From the NCBI GenBank assembly GCA_036924285.1, contig JAYKYS010000007.1, positions 14,632,001-14,696,000 on the forward strand: a stretch of DNA of 64,000 nt. The letters run 5' to 3'. Of the stretch, positions 49,086 through 60,114 are shown piece after piece. A program made the translations under genes and the position numbers. Origin of the DNA: Asterella californica (taxonomy: Eukaryota > Streptophyta > Marchantiopsida > Marchantiales > Aytoniaceae). A model generated the notes under the pieces. That model was not told where the DNA came from, did no database searches, and was given only the letters and a program-made list of their open reading frames with translations. Within the stretch, counting starts at the first letter, position 1. Every line of letters starts with the position of its first letter.

Positions 49086-50745
49086 GCACTTAACTTACTC
49101 ATGGCTTTTCTGTTTGCACAAGTTATCCTCCCGGTCACGCTTTGCAAATCGCCTTACTTTCTTTTGAAACCAGAACTACCATCTTACGTTTTCTCCTGCA
49201 AGGATTAACAATCTTTGCTCTTGCCACAACCACGTTGAAGGTGTCCCATGTTCGCGCACTACAGCGAATACTTCGGACTTTTGTCCGGGGAGGTAAACCT
49301 AAGCTTCGACTTATCGCTTGGGAATATTTTACCAACCCGCTGCGAGTGAGGGGCCTCGACATCTCCAGTTTATCATTTTTTCAAACCGCTTCGCTGTATA
49401 AAACTGCAAAGCTTTGCTCCTTCCTAGCACTCCTTCCTCCCCTCAGTGGACTCGTCTTTTCACTCCTCTATTTTGCACCACTTCTTCTTTACCTTTCGCC
49501 ATTGCTTTCCTATTATATTCGCCGTCCCGTATACTTGGCTCATCCTTAGCAACTCGCTTACTCTAGGCATGGATCCAAATTTCTACTCAGTTCGTTTAGG
49601 ACGCATCTGTTATAACTGTTCCTGCTCCATTTTCGCTTCGGCAATTCCTCAACCTTTTACAGCGCTCCCAGACTGTTCCATGGTCCTCAGTTCCAGAGAG
49701 ACAAGCTAACCTTACAATGCAGCAAGTTCAGCAGGGGCTAGCAAGCCTCGGGATATATTCAAGGTAGACTTTATTACTGCCTTGCACTCCCAACATTTCT
49801 TCATAGACTAGCTGGTCCGTGGCTTGCTGGGATCACAATTCTTCATGCAGAGGACTAGCTGCAGCCAGCGCACTGGCTATCACTCCGACTGCAACAAAGG
49901 AGATTTCATGCCATGTTTACACTGCCAGTCTCAGAAGCCTACGCTTCGCTTGTCTCGCACGACCAAGACTTACTACATGAACGTCTACATTCACGGTAGG
50001 GACTTGATTGGTCAACTCAGCGATTGCTTTATGGACTACTTTACATACTTCGGGCTTACACCGGCGGGCTTCAATTTTCATCTGATTTTTTACTGGTGAG
50101 CGAGCAGCACTGGTTTTGCAAACAATGCAACCCTGCACTGTTTGCTCACATCCACTGGAGGATGCGTCACATGTCTTTATCCGCTGCTTTGCACGGTTAC
50201 CGGTCTGGATACTACTTGCTAATGCATGTCCGGATTTGAGTTCGGCAATACACACAGTACTACAAGGAGGTCCCCTTCCCATACTTTTCCGTCTCATATT
50301 TTTTCTTCATCTTTCAGCTTGCCTGCTTCTGGTGCGCAACCCCAACTGCTACTGCTGTTCTATTTCTTCTAGTGCTCCTGGTTGCACCGATGTTCCTGCT
50401 ATTTTCTTCAGCCTACATCTGTCTTTACAGTTCACAAATTTTGTTTTCTGGCTCTTCATTATTTACGTTCGGCGATATATTCACTGCTACTAGTAACTAT
50501 ATTACAGCTTGCGGCCTACTCTGCCACCTCTCTCGCTAGGTACCTAGTTGGTGGTCCCATAGGCTTTTATCGGCTTCTTGATGTTCAACACTGAGGGCTG
50601 ACTGTACCCTGCGCCTGAGTCTCCCCTTAATAAACACACCCTGGGAGTCTCTTGTCTCGTGCCGTCTCTTCGTGGTGCTATGCCCCGATGCTTTATTTCT
50701 TCACTCAATAAAGTTTCGTGGCGTACCGTGGCCCTTTATTAAAGA
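49086..50745 (+). mobile_element. L1-type LINE, segment 3 (RT thumb, zf-RVT and 3' end)
   Basis: The frame at 49142-49430 reads a LSFETRTTILRFLLQGLTIF block (the LSFAGRLTL... block of L1), ALQRILRTFVRGGKPKLRL, then IAWEYFTNPLRVRGLDISSL, the AW..C.PK..GGLGI block. Near 50116-50250 the zf-RVT zinc-binding region appears (C..C, then HVFIRCFARLPVWILL). It ends with AATAAA-like signals (50627, 50706) and a short aagaagaagaaa tail near 50740, the expected 3' structure. The middle (49430-50100) is poorly readable. Confidence 0.8.
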
Positions 50746-51520
50746 AGAAGAAACTATATAGTGGACCTTATTAATAGACATGTTGAGATCAGACTCTCAT
50801 ACCGAGTCCTCTTCTCGATATCTATGTTTCCTTGATCTTTCGAAGTGAGTAGTAATGGGTTGAATACTGTAAGTTACTGCTGGCTAGATGGTCAGCAACT
50901 CAATATAGCCAAGTTGGGTTAAGGCGTCAGTTTTAGGTACTGGTTTAAATCCCTCAGTATGTTTAAGCTTATGGGAGCTGCCTGAATTGATATTTTTTTC
51001 CTACCTCTTCAAGACTTGTGAGGAGTGCGGACACTAAAGCGTCTCTGTACGCCTTCCTAGGGACCTAGAGACCGAGTTCCTAGGGGAAACTATCTTAATC
51101 GTCAGATTCTTTGCAACTGGCATCTGGTGTCCAGATTCCAATGAATAAATATATATATACACATTAGATAGTGTGAGAAGCGGGGATTGCAATCCTTGGT
51201 CCTAGAAAGAATCATTTGGAAGAATTTCAACAGCTTTTGGTTGCTTAATTTGCATCCATCGCTGGGCTAGCTACTCCACGCTGTCGACAGCAGTGCACAC
51301 ACTAAATTCTGCTGCATAATGTATGGTATTCTGGTGCAAACACACCATATATGCGTGCAGATCCAACACCACCCATTATGTACATGCAGCCCTTGTGAAC
51401 TGGTTCCCAGTCTTCTTGTCTTTAGTGAATAAGAATGATAAGAACCCACCATCTCGTTTACACCAAAATGAGTTTCCTTCACCTGGACAACCAGCATTTG
51501 CATGGGAGAACTAGATCTAC
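50746..51520. other. Short intergenic interval between the LINE end and the WD40 gene
   Basis: It contains a tRNA-like remnant (50900-50960). The right part is probably the 3' UTR of the minus-strand WD40 gene. No other feature is seen. Confidence 0.5.
50900..50960 (+). pseudogene. tRNA-Leu(UAG)-like remnant
   Basis: tagccaagttgggttaaggcg resembles a leucine tRNA D arm. It is followed by cagt-tttaggt-actg, a 4-bp anticodon stem with a 7-nt loop carrying TAG. The segment ggtttaaatccc resembles the T-arm B-box. The variable arm and the 5' half of the T stem are missing, and the acceptor stem is not paired. It could be a tRNA pseudogene or the head of a tRNA-derived SINE. Confidence 0.45.
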
Positions 51521-54500
51521 TCACCTTGTTCTGTTGGGGGGATTTACAGTCCCAGCATGCCTGAACAATCTCGCGCCCATCTGCACTTGTAGCTTACTGT
51601 CTCCTTCCTTCTCTCCCTTCGTAGTTGAATGTTTTCTAGCCCTTGCAGAACTGGTTTGGGTCTTGAACTGAACCTCTGCTTCCTGAGGAAGTGAAAGTTC
51701 TGCCTTCAAATCAACAATACTCACCATATTTCCAGATGTGGCAGCTAGTTGACTCCCGTCCATCGAGAAGCTTAGCGAATAAGTAGCTGTGACCATGAAA
51801 TAATTCAGGTTGAAGGTTTCTCACGCAGAACGGAATTGACGCAGCTTCTAGGAGACTCAGTAAAGAACATTGAATACATAGTTGCGTCCCTTGACCCTCG
51901 AATTAAGATTTGCTCATAATATGATTAACCAGTCTGTGTCATGATACGCTGGTGTTACGAGTTCAAGCTACAGAAACTAGTATTTATTCGCTACTTTTAC
52001 GACACAGACAGTGATATTGGGGCAAGCGGAGTGTCCGCATCATTACCTTAACAAATGCAACTACACAACTTACCTTCCTCGTCGTCTGGAAGTCTTCCGA
52101 CCATCTGCACCCCATGAAATATCAACACATGGTGAAAAATAGCAAAATTTAAAATTCCCAGTTCTAGGTGTATAGCAGAAGATCAGGAGGATGGACAGGA
52201 ATATTTGTAATAGACACTTGCAGGAGCAGATAGGAATAACAAGAAGTTACAGCAGAATATTAAAATGCGGACTGCGGATTTGCCGGACCTGTCCAGTATC
52301 CAGAGAAAATACGCAGGTTTCGTTTGACCCACTTCCTCCCGCAACAAACAACCTTTGTGATACTCCTCTTCCATAGGTGGCAGCATAAACTCGGCAGGGC
52401 TGCAAATGAATATCCGGTCAGGTCACACTTAACCTCGACTATGTTCGATTGTAAGTAACCGTTGCTTGAAGCTGACATGTGCCGGAAAGGTAAGATGTCA
52501 TGAGCAGTTCCGAGTACAATGAATACTCAAACCTGTTCCTTGCTCGTTGGCCATAAAAAATCCCTCAGTAGTTTACCGCTTCCAAAGTCCCATTCCTTCG
52601 TAGAAACGTTATCAAGTGTGAAACAGCAATTCTCAAACTGACGGACAGGGTAGGTAGGTGAATCACCAACGTAAATCTCTAAAACTGAAGTCAGATATAA
52701 TATGCTGCACCAGAATCTTGGTAAGCATATCGCGAAAATTACAAAAATCCTTCAATTCGAAACTGTGAACAACTTTTACGATTAGAATTTGATATTCGAG
52801 AGAGAACGTATCATCGTCGACTAACCTGTAGCTGTTTTGATCCCCTCCACGAACCAGTAAGAATCACATCACCGGCATCTCTAACATCTATTGTATCTCC
52901 GCAAACTTTGGGACCGTAAATACTTCGCACGGAGTGCCCTGCCCTCAAGTCCCAAATCTGTCAGCAGAGACCACTGTTAGCAGGTGAAAGAATGCTTGGC
53001 AGAAACGTTGATGGTGCTAAAGTCATCGAAGGCTACGATAAGGATTATATAAGTAGTTATATAATGTAGTTAAATGTCATTTGATCAACCAGTAGGTGTC
53101 ACCAAACAAGTTCTACAATCATAACATCCGAGTACGAGGATGATTGCAGGTGTAGAGCTAGCCTGGATAGTGTTGTCCCATCCACCGCTTACAGCAACGT
53201 GGACATCCATTGGATGCCATTTCACTGCATATACTCGGTTGCTGTGGCCAGCTGTGGTAGCTCCATTTCTGATCGAAATACAATCACCTCACAATCAGCC
53301 AAATTTTGGCAAGTAGTGCACACATTATCTACTGTTATCATGTTCAAGCAATTCCCTGTCTTCAGCAAAGCAACGGTGAAGAGCTTACCCTCCACTCAAG
53401 GTTTGTGAAAGTTTACATGTGGACGCATCGTAAATTCTCACCTGTGCCAGTTTACATCCGATCGATCACTTCAGCTCTTGGTAATGAAGATGGAGAAAAT
53501 AAACAGAGAAAATCAGCCAGATTTATTTGCGAAATCATGTGTCTACCTTACAATCACTTCCCGATGTGGCGTACTTCACACCTGCTGGATGGAAATCGAT
53601 TGTGTATATGCTGTTGCCTTGCTCCTTCAATAATCCCAGATGCATGCCGGAGGTCATGTGCCAGAAATGTACTTGCCCACTCAAATCTAGCAGAAGAAAA
53701 CGGACCAGTTTAAGAGGATCGTAGACGCCTGTCCATACTTGAAATCAAGGGCTTTGCTGCTGCTATCGACGAAAAGCAGACCGCTATCTCAGGTATAATC
53801 AACATACCGCAGCTAAGCAAGACATTGTATGAGGAATCCCCTGGTGTTGAAGGTCGAATGCACAAGTCCGTGCAAGGCCACCTCTTAAGGCCACCCTTCA
53901 GAACATCCAACGTGAAGGCTAGTCTTCCATCGTCTACACTGAATATCTGCAGATTTTGGCTATTATTTATCGTCCCAACAGCAGTCTGTTTGTCACTAGA
54001 ATTGCAGCGTTCTTTCTTGCAGTAAGGATTTGTTCTACTAACAGCGCGTTCATGAAGAGCTAGACGGGAGAAGAAATTGCTTGAGACCAAATCTTAATCG
54101 GATATTATCAAGGAGTTGTGGAGCAATGAAACACCTGGACAGGTCCATGCCTGGTGCCAACGGCAAGCCAATTCCCGTCCATCGAAAATCCACAACACGT
54201 AGCCTCTTTCACTTTATCCCTGGGAAAGGACACATGAATGCTTTACATTAGCTTTCATGCTCGTCCATGGAACATCCACGAGGCACCCCCCAGCTTCATG
54301 CATGATTCCGTCGGGAAAAGAACGAAACGGAAGCACAGCACAGAGACAAGGAAATATGTTGCCGGTGCCGCAAGTAGGTAATTGGCCATGCAAATCAAGC
54401 GAAGTTACGACGTACTAGGTCATAAGAACCATAACCTCGCGAAGTTCTTACATGTAAATTCGGCGGGAAGGTTCAAATGTGGGACATTTTTCTTCTGCTG

Positions 54501-54654
54501 CAGATTCACGAATATCAGGCACGTCAGGCTGCAGCATCCAGACATTCTCTTCCTCCTCCTCGTAGCCCTCCCCCGCATCAGAATCATCAGAAAGGGAAAA
54601 TTCGTCGGGCAATTCATTAGGCGATGCAAATGCTTCCATCGCCAAACTCCTCAT
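51521..54654 (-). CDS. WD40-repeat protein (11 exons)
   Basis: Exons, 5' to 3' on the minus strand: 54654-54452, 54219-54135, 53946-53808, 53686-53547, 53441-53389, 53268-53163, 52957-52826, 52595-52533, 52399-52289, 52104-52074, 51786-51521. Phases agree throughout and the sum is 1,329 nt, 442 aa plus TGA. The N terminus is acidic (DDSDAGEGYEEEEENVW). WD40 blades follow: CCGFSMDGNWLAVGT, DLSGQVHFWHMTSG, FHPAGVKYATSGSD with VRIYDA, AGHSNRVYAVKWHP with GGWDNTIQIWDLRAG, GDVILTGSWRG with EWDFGSGKLLRDF, RVYAATYGRG with LFAGGSGSNETCVFS, and ATYSLSFSMDGSQLAAT. The GGWDN..IWDLR.GHSVRSI.GP..CGD block is shared with uncharacterised WD40 proteins of several eukaryotes, from memory. The propeller likely acts as a scaffold; the partner is unknown. 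The C-terminal tail is basic. The intron after 53163 has a GC donor. Alternative start: the second Met, five codons on. Confidence 0.88.
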
Positions 54655-56935
54655 CAACTTGTTGTCAGGGTATCAAGAATCACCTTCATGGACAATTTAG
54701 CAGTTTCAGCACCATAAGTAAATTCTATAGACAGCGTATAAAATCTTTACGATTTTCCGCAATTATTCTTACCGGAACTTCACTTTACATAGCGTCAGCT
54801 GAGTTTCTTCACAACCACGAATCTTTAGAGCTATCTGTGGCCGTAAACCTCCTCACCGCCTCCTGCATTCCCGAAATCTCGTCATTCTTCACGAGCGGCG
54901 CTATTGAAATATTTCTTAAAAGTACCGGAACTCAACTTATCAAATTTTCTCCCAGTCGCCAGTCAGTTGATCGATCTGTCTGCATCCTACCGGTAGCGTG
55001 ACAGAACCATAGCTTTGCTATCATAACTGCTAGCTACAAGTCTACAACGTACTACCAACCACACGCGGCGATTAGCTAACGCGTCCAGCTCGGCTACCAT
55101 TGCGGCAAGAATGAGCTACGACGGCCGTTTGTACGCACGCAGCAGTCGCTGAAACATCCAAAAACACAAACTGCCGTGCATGCGAGTCTCAGAATCCGAC
55201 TTCATTCTCTCCATGGGCCCTCCAGCCCATTCTTATTGCTACATTTCTGCTACTTATCAGTTCATCGATGAATAGAATTCGCTCTGCTGGAGGCCATGAC
55301 GATAAGGAGGAAACTTTCGAGGCCGATCGATCGACCACAAAGGAGTTCATGACGAACTACGACATATTTCTGGTCATGAAACGGGAACTCGTCAATGAAT
55401 TTGCACGTCGAGGAAACCTTGTATTAGCCTGACGTAATTTGAAGGAGGCCATGCATATGCATGCGAGCGAGGGAGCATCCTAGAAGGAAGGCAGTTGGCA
55501 ATATCCTGTTTCTCTGCTGTGAAGATATATGACCTTGAAGCACGACTTCAAGGCCTGCATATACGTATAAAAATGAAGGGTGGAAGTCAAGTCAAGTTGT
55601 CATGAAGTCAAGTCGAAGCGTGTAAAAGTTGAGCTTTGTGAAAGGCTGGTCGAGCTTTTGTGTGAGACATTTCGAAACTTGGGTAGCTTGGAGGCTGGAG
55701 CATATGGAGAGAGCAGGCTGTGATCTACTAGATTGCCGGAGACCTCTAGAAACTTAGGCAGGTTGAAGAATTGAACCGGTGATCATAGCTTGCAGACAGA
55801 CGCTGTGCACACCATGTAACGAAATCTTGGGCTGTCAGAGGTTTCGCTTCTCAGTGCAAAAGCTGACCCCCGGCTTCTTTGGCCTCTCGTTCTAGTTTTG
55901 CTTCTTCCTTGATTTGTACCTCCTCATTTCTTGACAAGAATGACGCCCGCGTGTAGGCGAAACTGCAGTAAGTACGTCTGGCAAAAACCATGCACCAGAA
56001 AATTTGAGTGTTCATTCCATAAAACCACAAGTAATGCGCATACTTGCGACAGACCATTACAGTAGCTAACTGTAGAACCGGGAACAGCGAAAACGAATCA
56101 ACGAATCAAAACCAAAAATGAAACGGGAAGAGCATTTGTTAATCTTCCACATTAGATCGTGGAATGTAATCTAAAGGAACTAAGTAGACTTTTTTCTTCT
56201 TCCTTTTTAACACAGAAGGCCCCTGTGGAGCAAATGTAAAAACCGCAAGACATAGTACAAACAGGAACGGAGTATAGTTTCTCTGAGTGAACTGGAGAGT
56301 TTACACTGGGATTATCGAGGTTCAAAAGGTTAGCACACATGGATCTGCAAAGACTGCACTAGTATTTCTCTGATTCTCGCGCTCCAGTTTCCCAATTGGC
56401 ACGACAAGCAAGAGGCATAAACCAGCGGAAAAGAAAAGAAACAGTAAACTACAATATCTCGAGTTTTCGAATTCAAACCTTCTCGTGTTTTCGCCTTGAT
56501 CATCCGTTTGATCAAGGTGTCGTCGCAGGAACTAACAAGACACCACCCTAAGTTGGCCTCGAAAGAATAACTGAATAAATTTTATTGCTCAATAGAAATG
56601 AACTCGACCAAACCGAAGTGGTGACTTCTAACGTAAGCTAGAGTAAATTCAAATTATGCCTTTCTCTATCTGTTCATGAGACAATGCACGCTCGCCAAAG
56701 ACAAAAGAGGGATACACGTCTATCTTGGCGATCTATGAAAGTACCAGAATAGGTTTATGTGAAACACAATCATCAGCTAGAACAACCACAAATATGTTTT
56801 ACCTTAGAAGGGTTAGGCTATAAATTAAAGTTTAGAAATTGAAAATGGTTTTACTTGTGAGAACCACATCTACTTATAGGTTTTGTGTAACTCAAGTGAC
56901 CCTGTGTAATCAAGTTTACCAAGGGGTTCTGTAAG

Positions 56936-57083
56936 TTTTTTTAATGATTTGAATTTTAAATTTAGTAAAATAAATTTAAAAACTTTATTACAAGTCATAA
57001 TTTACAAGTTTTTTAATGATTTGAACTTTAAATTTATTAAAATAAATTTAAAAACTTTACCACAAGTTACAGTTTGCAAACCC
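56936..57083 (+). repeat. Tandem duplication, 72-bp AT-rich unit x2
   Basis: ttaatgatttgaa starts at 56941 and again at 57013. Both are followed by taaatttagtaaaataaat or taaatttattaaaataaat, then ttaaaaactttattacaagt or ttaaaaactttaccacaagt. Confidence 0.85.
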
Positions 57084-57839
57084 AATCGAGTATCATTCTT
57101 ATCCGTAACTCCATGTTTTTATAAACTAAATTTTTCACTACATTTTTTGATGATTATTGTCAGCCAATTTCCTATGATTATTTTGTGTGATGTCTAAACG
57201 TCTATCTTTTTTCCCCTGTTTGCTTAGAAGTGCATTTTGCATGTATATTCATCTTTTTTATTATACATTATAGTTTTATCCCGTAAAAGTACACGTGCTT
57301 GAATACAGAAGTTAGTTAATTTACTCGAAAACGTTTTGGAGATAAATATGTAGTTTTCATGTTGGCTTGTGCTTGAGGATGGAAGATGTTAGATGGTTAG
57401 ATTTCATTCAATGGATGACCAAAGTGTAAAGATGCAGGAAGTAAACAAGATATGAAATGTTGAAAAACTAGTAATTACGTTTGCAATGGATTGCGGAGCG
57501 ATGCTTATCCGGATGTATCCTCTATCCCGCTTCTTCTTTTCTCTTTCTGGTTTTCATGACTCCATTCACTGTTTTTTCTTTTTCTTTTTCAGTTTTCACA
57601 ATCGACGTATAGCTATGAGTTAGTATAGCAAAACGTTTATCCTTTATCCTGCTATTTTCATTTGTCTAATCATTTTGCTTTCTTTTTATCTAACCCATCT
57701 CAAAATATGGATGTAAGTAAGGGTTATGACACAAAGTGCATAAGCATCTCAAATCGATGGTAGGTGATAAAAGCTTTTAAGGAATGTGATAGACAACGAT
57801 AACTAAATTCAAAGTTCTGGCCTCCAAAGAGCAAACTAC

Positions 57840-57922
57840 TCGAGTTTAGTTGACCGACTTGATACGTCCGTTTCAAGTACATCGAGTTTAGTTGACCGAC
57901 TTGATATGTCCGTTTCAAGTAC
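57840..57922 (+). repeat. Tandem duplication, 42-bp unit x2
   Basis: tcgagtttagttgaccgact is followed by tgatacgtccgtttcaagtac in copy 1 and tgatatgtccgtttcaagtac in copy 2, a single difference. The near-identity suggests a recent duplication. Confidence 0.92.
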
Positions 57923-60114
57923 TTACACATTTGTGGGACTGCATCTAGATTCCAGATCTTCCTGGGAGTCCTAGACTCGCTTTCCTCCTGTGTACGGGCG
58001 AGCATGACTTGAGATATCACTCTACACAATTCTGAAGTTTCTGGACATCTCGAGAAAGTGCTGATTCAGTTCCCTTAGATTCCGCCAGGTTCCTTTCCTG
58101 GTTATCGGAGCACATATATATGGTAAGGATAAAATGATTTGAGGGAGTTGGTGCTTCCCAGAACCAAAGCACTTCTGTCTTTAACTCCGATCCGGACAGT
58201 GGGCGTCAACAGGGTATGTTCTGACAGGATGATCATCCCACTTAACAGAGGCACTTCACCTCCAACACTGACACAGAAAAAACAGGAAAACAACTTTATT
58301 TCCAATATGATGGCAACAACTAGTCGGCGACAGCAGAAGTCAGGTCGTTAGGGAACACACACCCTAAGACAATTATCGAGATATCTGGCAAAGACAGTAA
58401 CAACTAACAAAAGGATGTACTGCCATACAGGAAGGGAGAAACGTGAACCTATCAACGAAGTACTTCCATTGCAGAGTAATGCTTGAACTACGAATGGAAA
58501 AACAGTCTAGGGGTATGTGACTGAAAGAGCACCTGTAAAGGAAAGAATCAGAACTGAACATGCATGTACACGGATCAGTATAAACAACTCTGTATTGTAT
58601 CCAATTATGACATAATACACGACAACTATAATAGTAAACAGAAAGATCAAGTCGAGGCGCGCTTTTAACTCCAAATAGAGTACACAACTCACGGTACACG
58701 AAACGAGCGACTTCTCATCTAACAAAATGCTGACTCAATTATGCAAAGGCGTACTTACAATACTGCATACTCCATGCAGGACGACGAGCTCGCACGGTAA
58801 GACAGTTCAAAACCTGTTAATCAGGCAGATGACATTCTGAATCGGTCGAGACAAAGCATGAAACTCAACAACAAATTTATACACTACCTTTTCCTCTTTT
58901 CTTTTTAGCAGGAATGGATGAAGCATATCCATCATATGTACATGTCACCAGTTTCACGATAAACTAAAGTAGCCTACCTCGGCAGTAAAATTCTTAGCCT
59001 TACAATCTCCTTAGTCCATCAGCCTTGGACATCGCTTGGTACAGAGCCTCCTCTGTAGGTATAAGAGCATCAAGACACTCCCGCATTAAAAGTCACTAGC
59101 ATCCAGATATGATGTCCCTATAATGAACAGCCATTCGTGACCACTCTTGCTCATCCGAGTCTTGCTGGAGTGAGCACTCTGTACGTACAAGGGTCATTTC
59201 ATGAAAGAAAGACTGAGACAATCAGCTGACTTGCAGCTTTAACTTTTGTACGTTGTTTCCCTGAAGCATTAGTCGATGTGGGAATCCTCTTCGAGTAACC
59301 CCAGATCATGCTCATGCTTTCACGCTCTCATCCATACATGGATCAGACTTCTTCCAGTTCTTCCAGCTCCGAACTACCTTCGGACCTACTTGGGTAAACC
59401 AATCCACCCATGATTTACAACTGGTTGGCGAATGAACTGTACATGAAGTGTGCCACGCGCAGGATAAGCAGCAGAAGAAATCGCTGGTTAATATCAAATC
59501 AACCCACTGACTTCGTCCCAGAAGGATCTAACCAGTTTCGCTACCAGGTGGATGACACACTTGCATTTGCAGAGAGCGAACTTCCACAGACAACTGCTGT
59601 TGATATCCAAACAAGTACTGTGGAACACAACTAATCGAATCCAGGAGACTCTTAACTCCTTTCAAATGAATGTTGTTAGGACTAGAAAACTCAGCAGCTA
59701 TAAGCTAACCTCGTTACCCCCAACTTTGCTCAAAGAAGAGGAAGGGTCTACTCAAATGCTGATTCAGTTCAGTATCTACGTTAGTCTCAAATCTATTACT
59801 ATCATCCCCGTCAAACATCGGTTTTTGCACGCCAGAGACCTAACTGGCAGAGCTTCCAAATGAACAGCGCAGAGTTCCCACAATGCCAATCTGTATCCAG
59901 TTTAGTATGAACCAACACAACACTGAAAACTACTCTTACCCAATTATCTCCCTGATATGGACCTTTCTTGTAATTCTTTAGAGTCTTCATCTAGACCCTC
60001 GAACTCCTGTCATTTGTGTTATCGGAACAGTTAAGATCTTTTAAACGAAATTAACAAGAGGGTTGCCATCTCTTCTCTACTGCCAAAAGGTACCCTGAGA
60101 AGATTCTCTACACT

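Larger units (their letters stand above)
54655..60114. other. Intergenic region between the WD40 gene and ATG13
   Basis: The left part is the promoter and 5' UTR of the WD40 gene. The right part, about 58-60.1 kb, is probably 3' UTR or flank of ATG13. No further exon chain is found. It holds two short tandem duplications (56936-57083 and 57840-57922). Confidence 0.5.

Noticed and set aside
52353..52399. Shorter version of WD40 exon 9 ending at the CAAAG/gttg donor
   Set aside because: Reading through gives the family-typical LFAGGSGSNE segment and restores the phase for the next exons.
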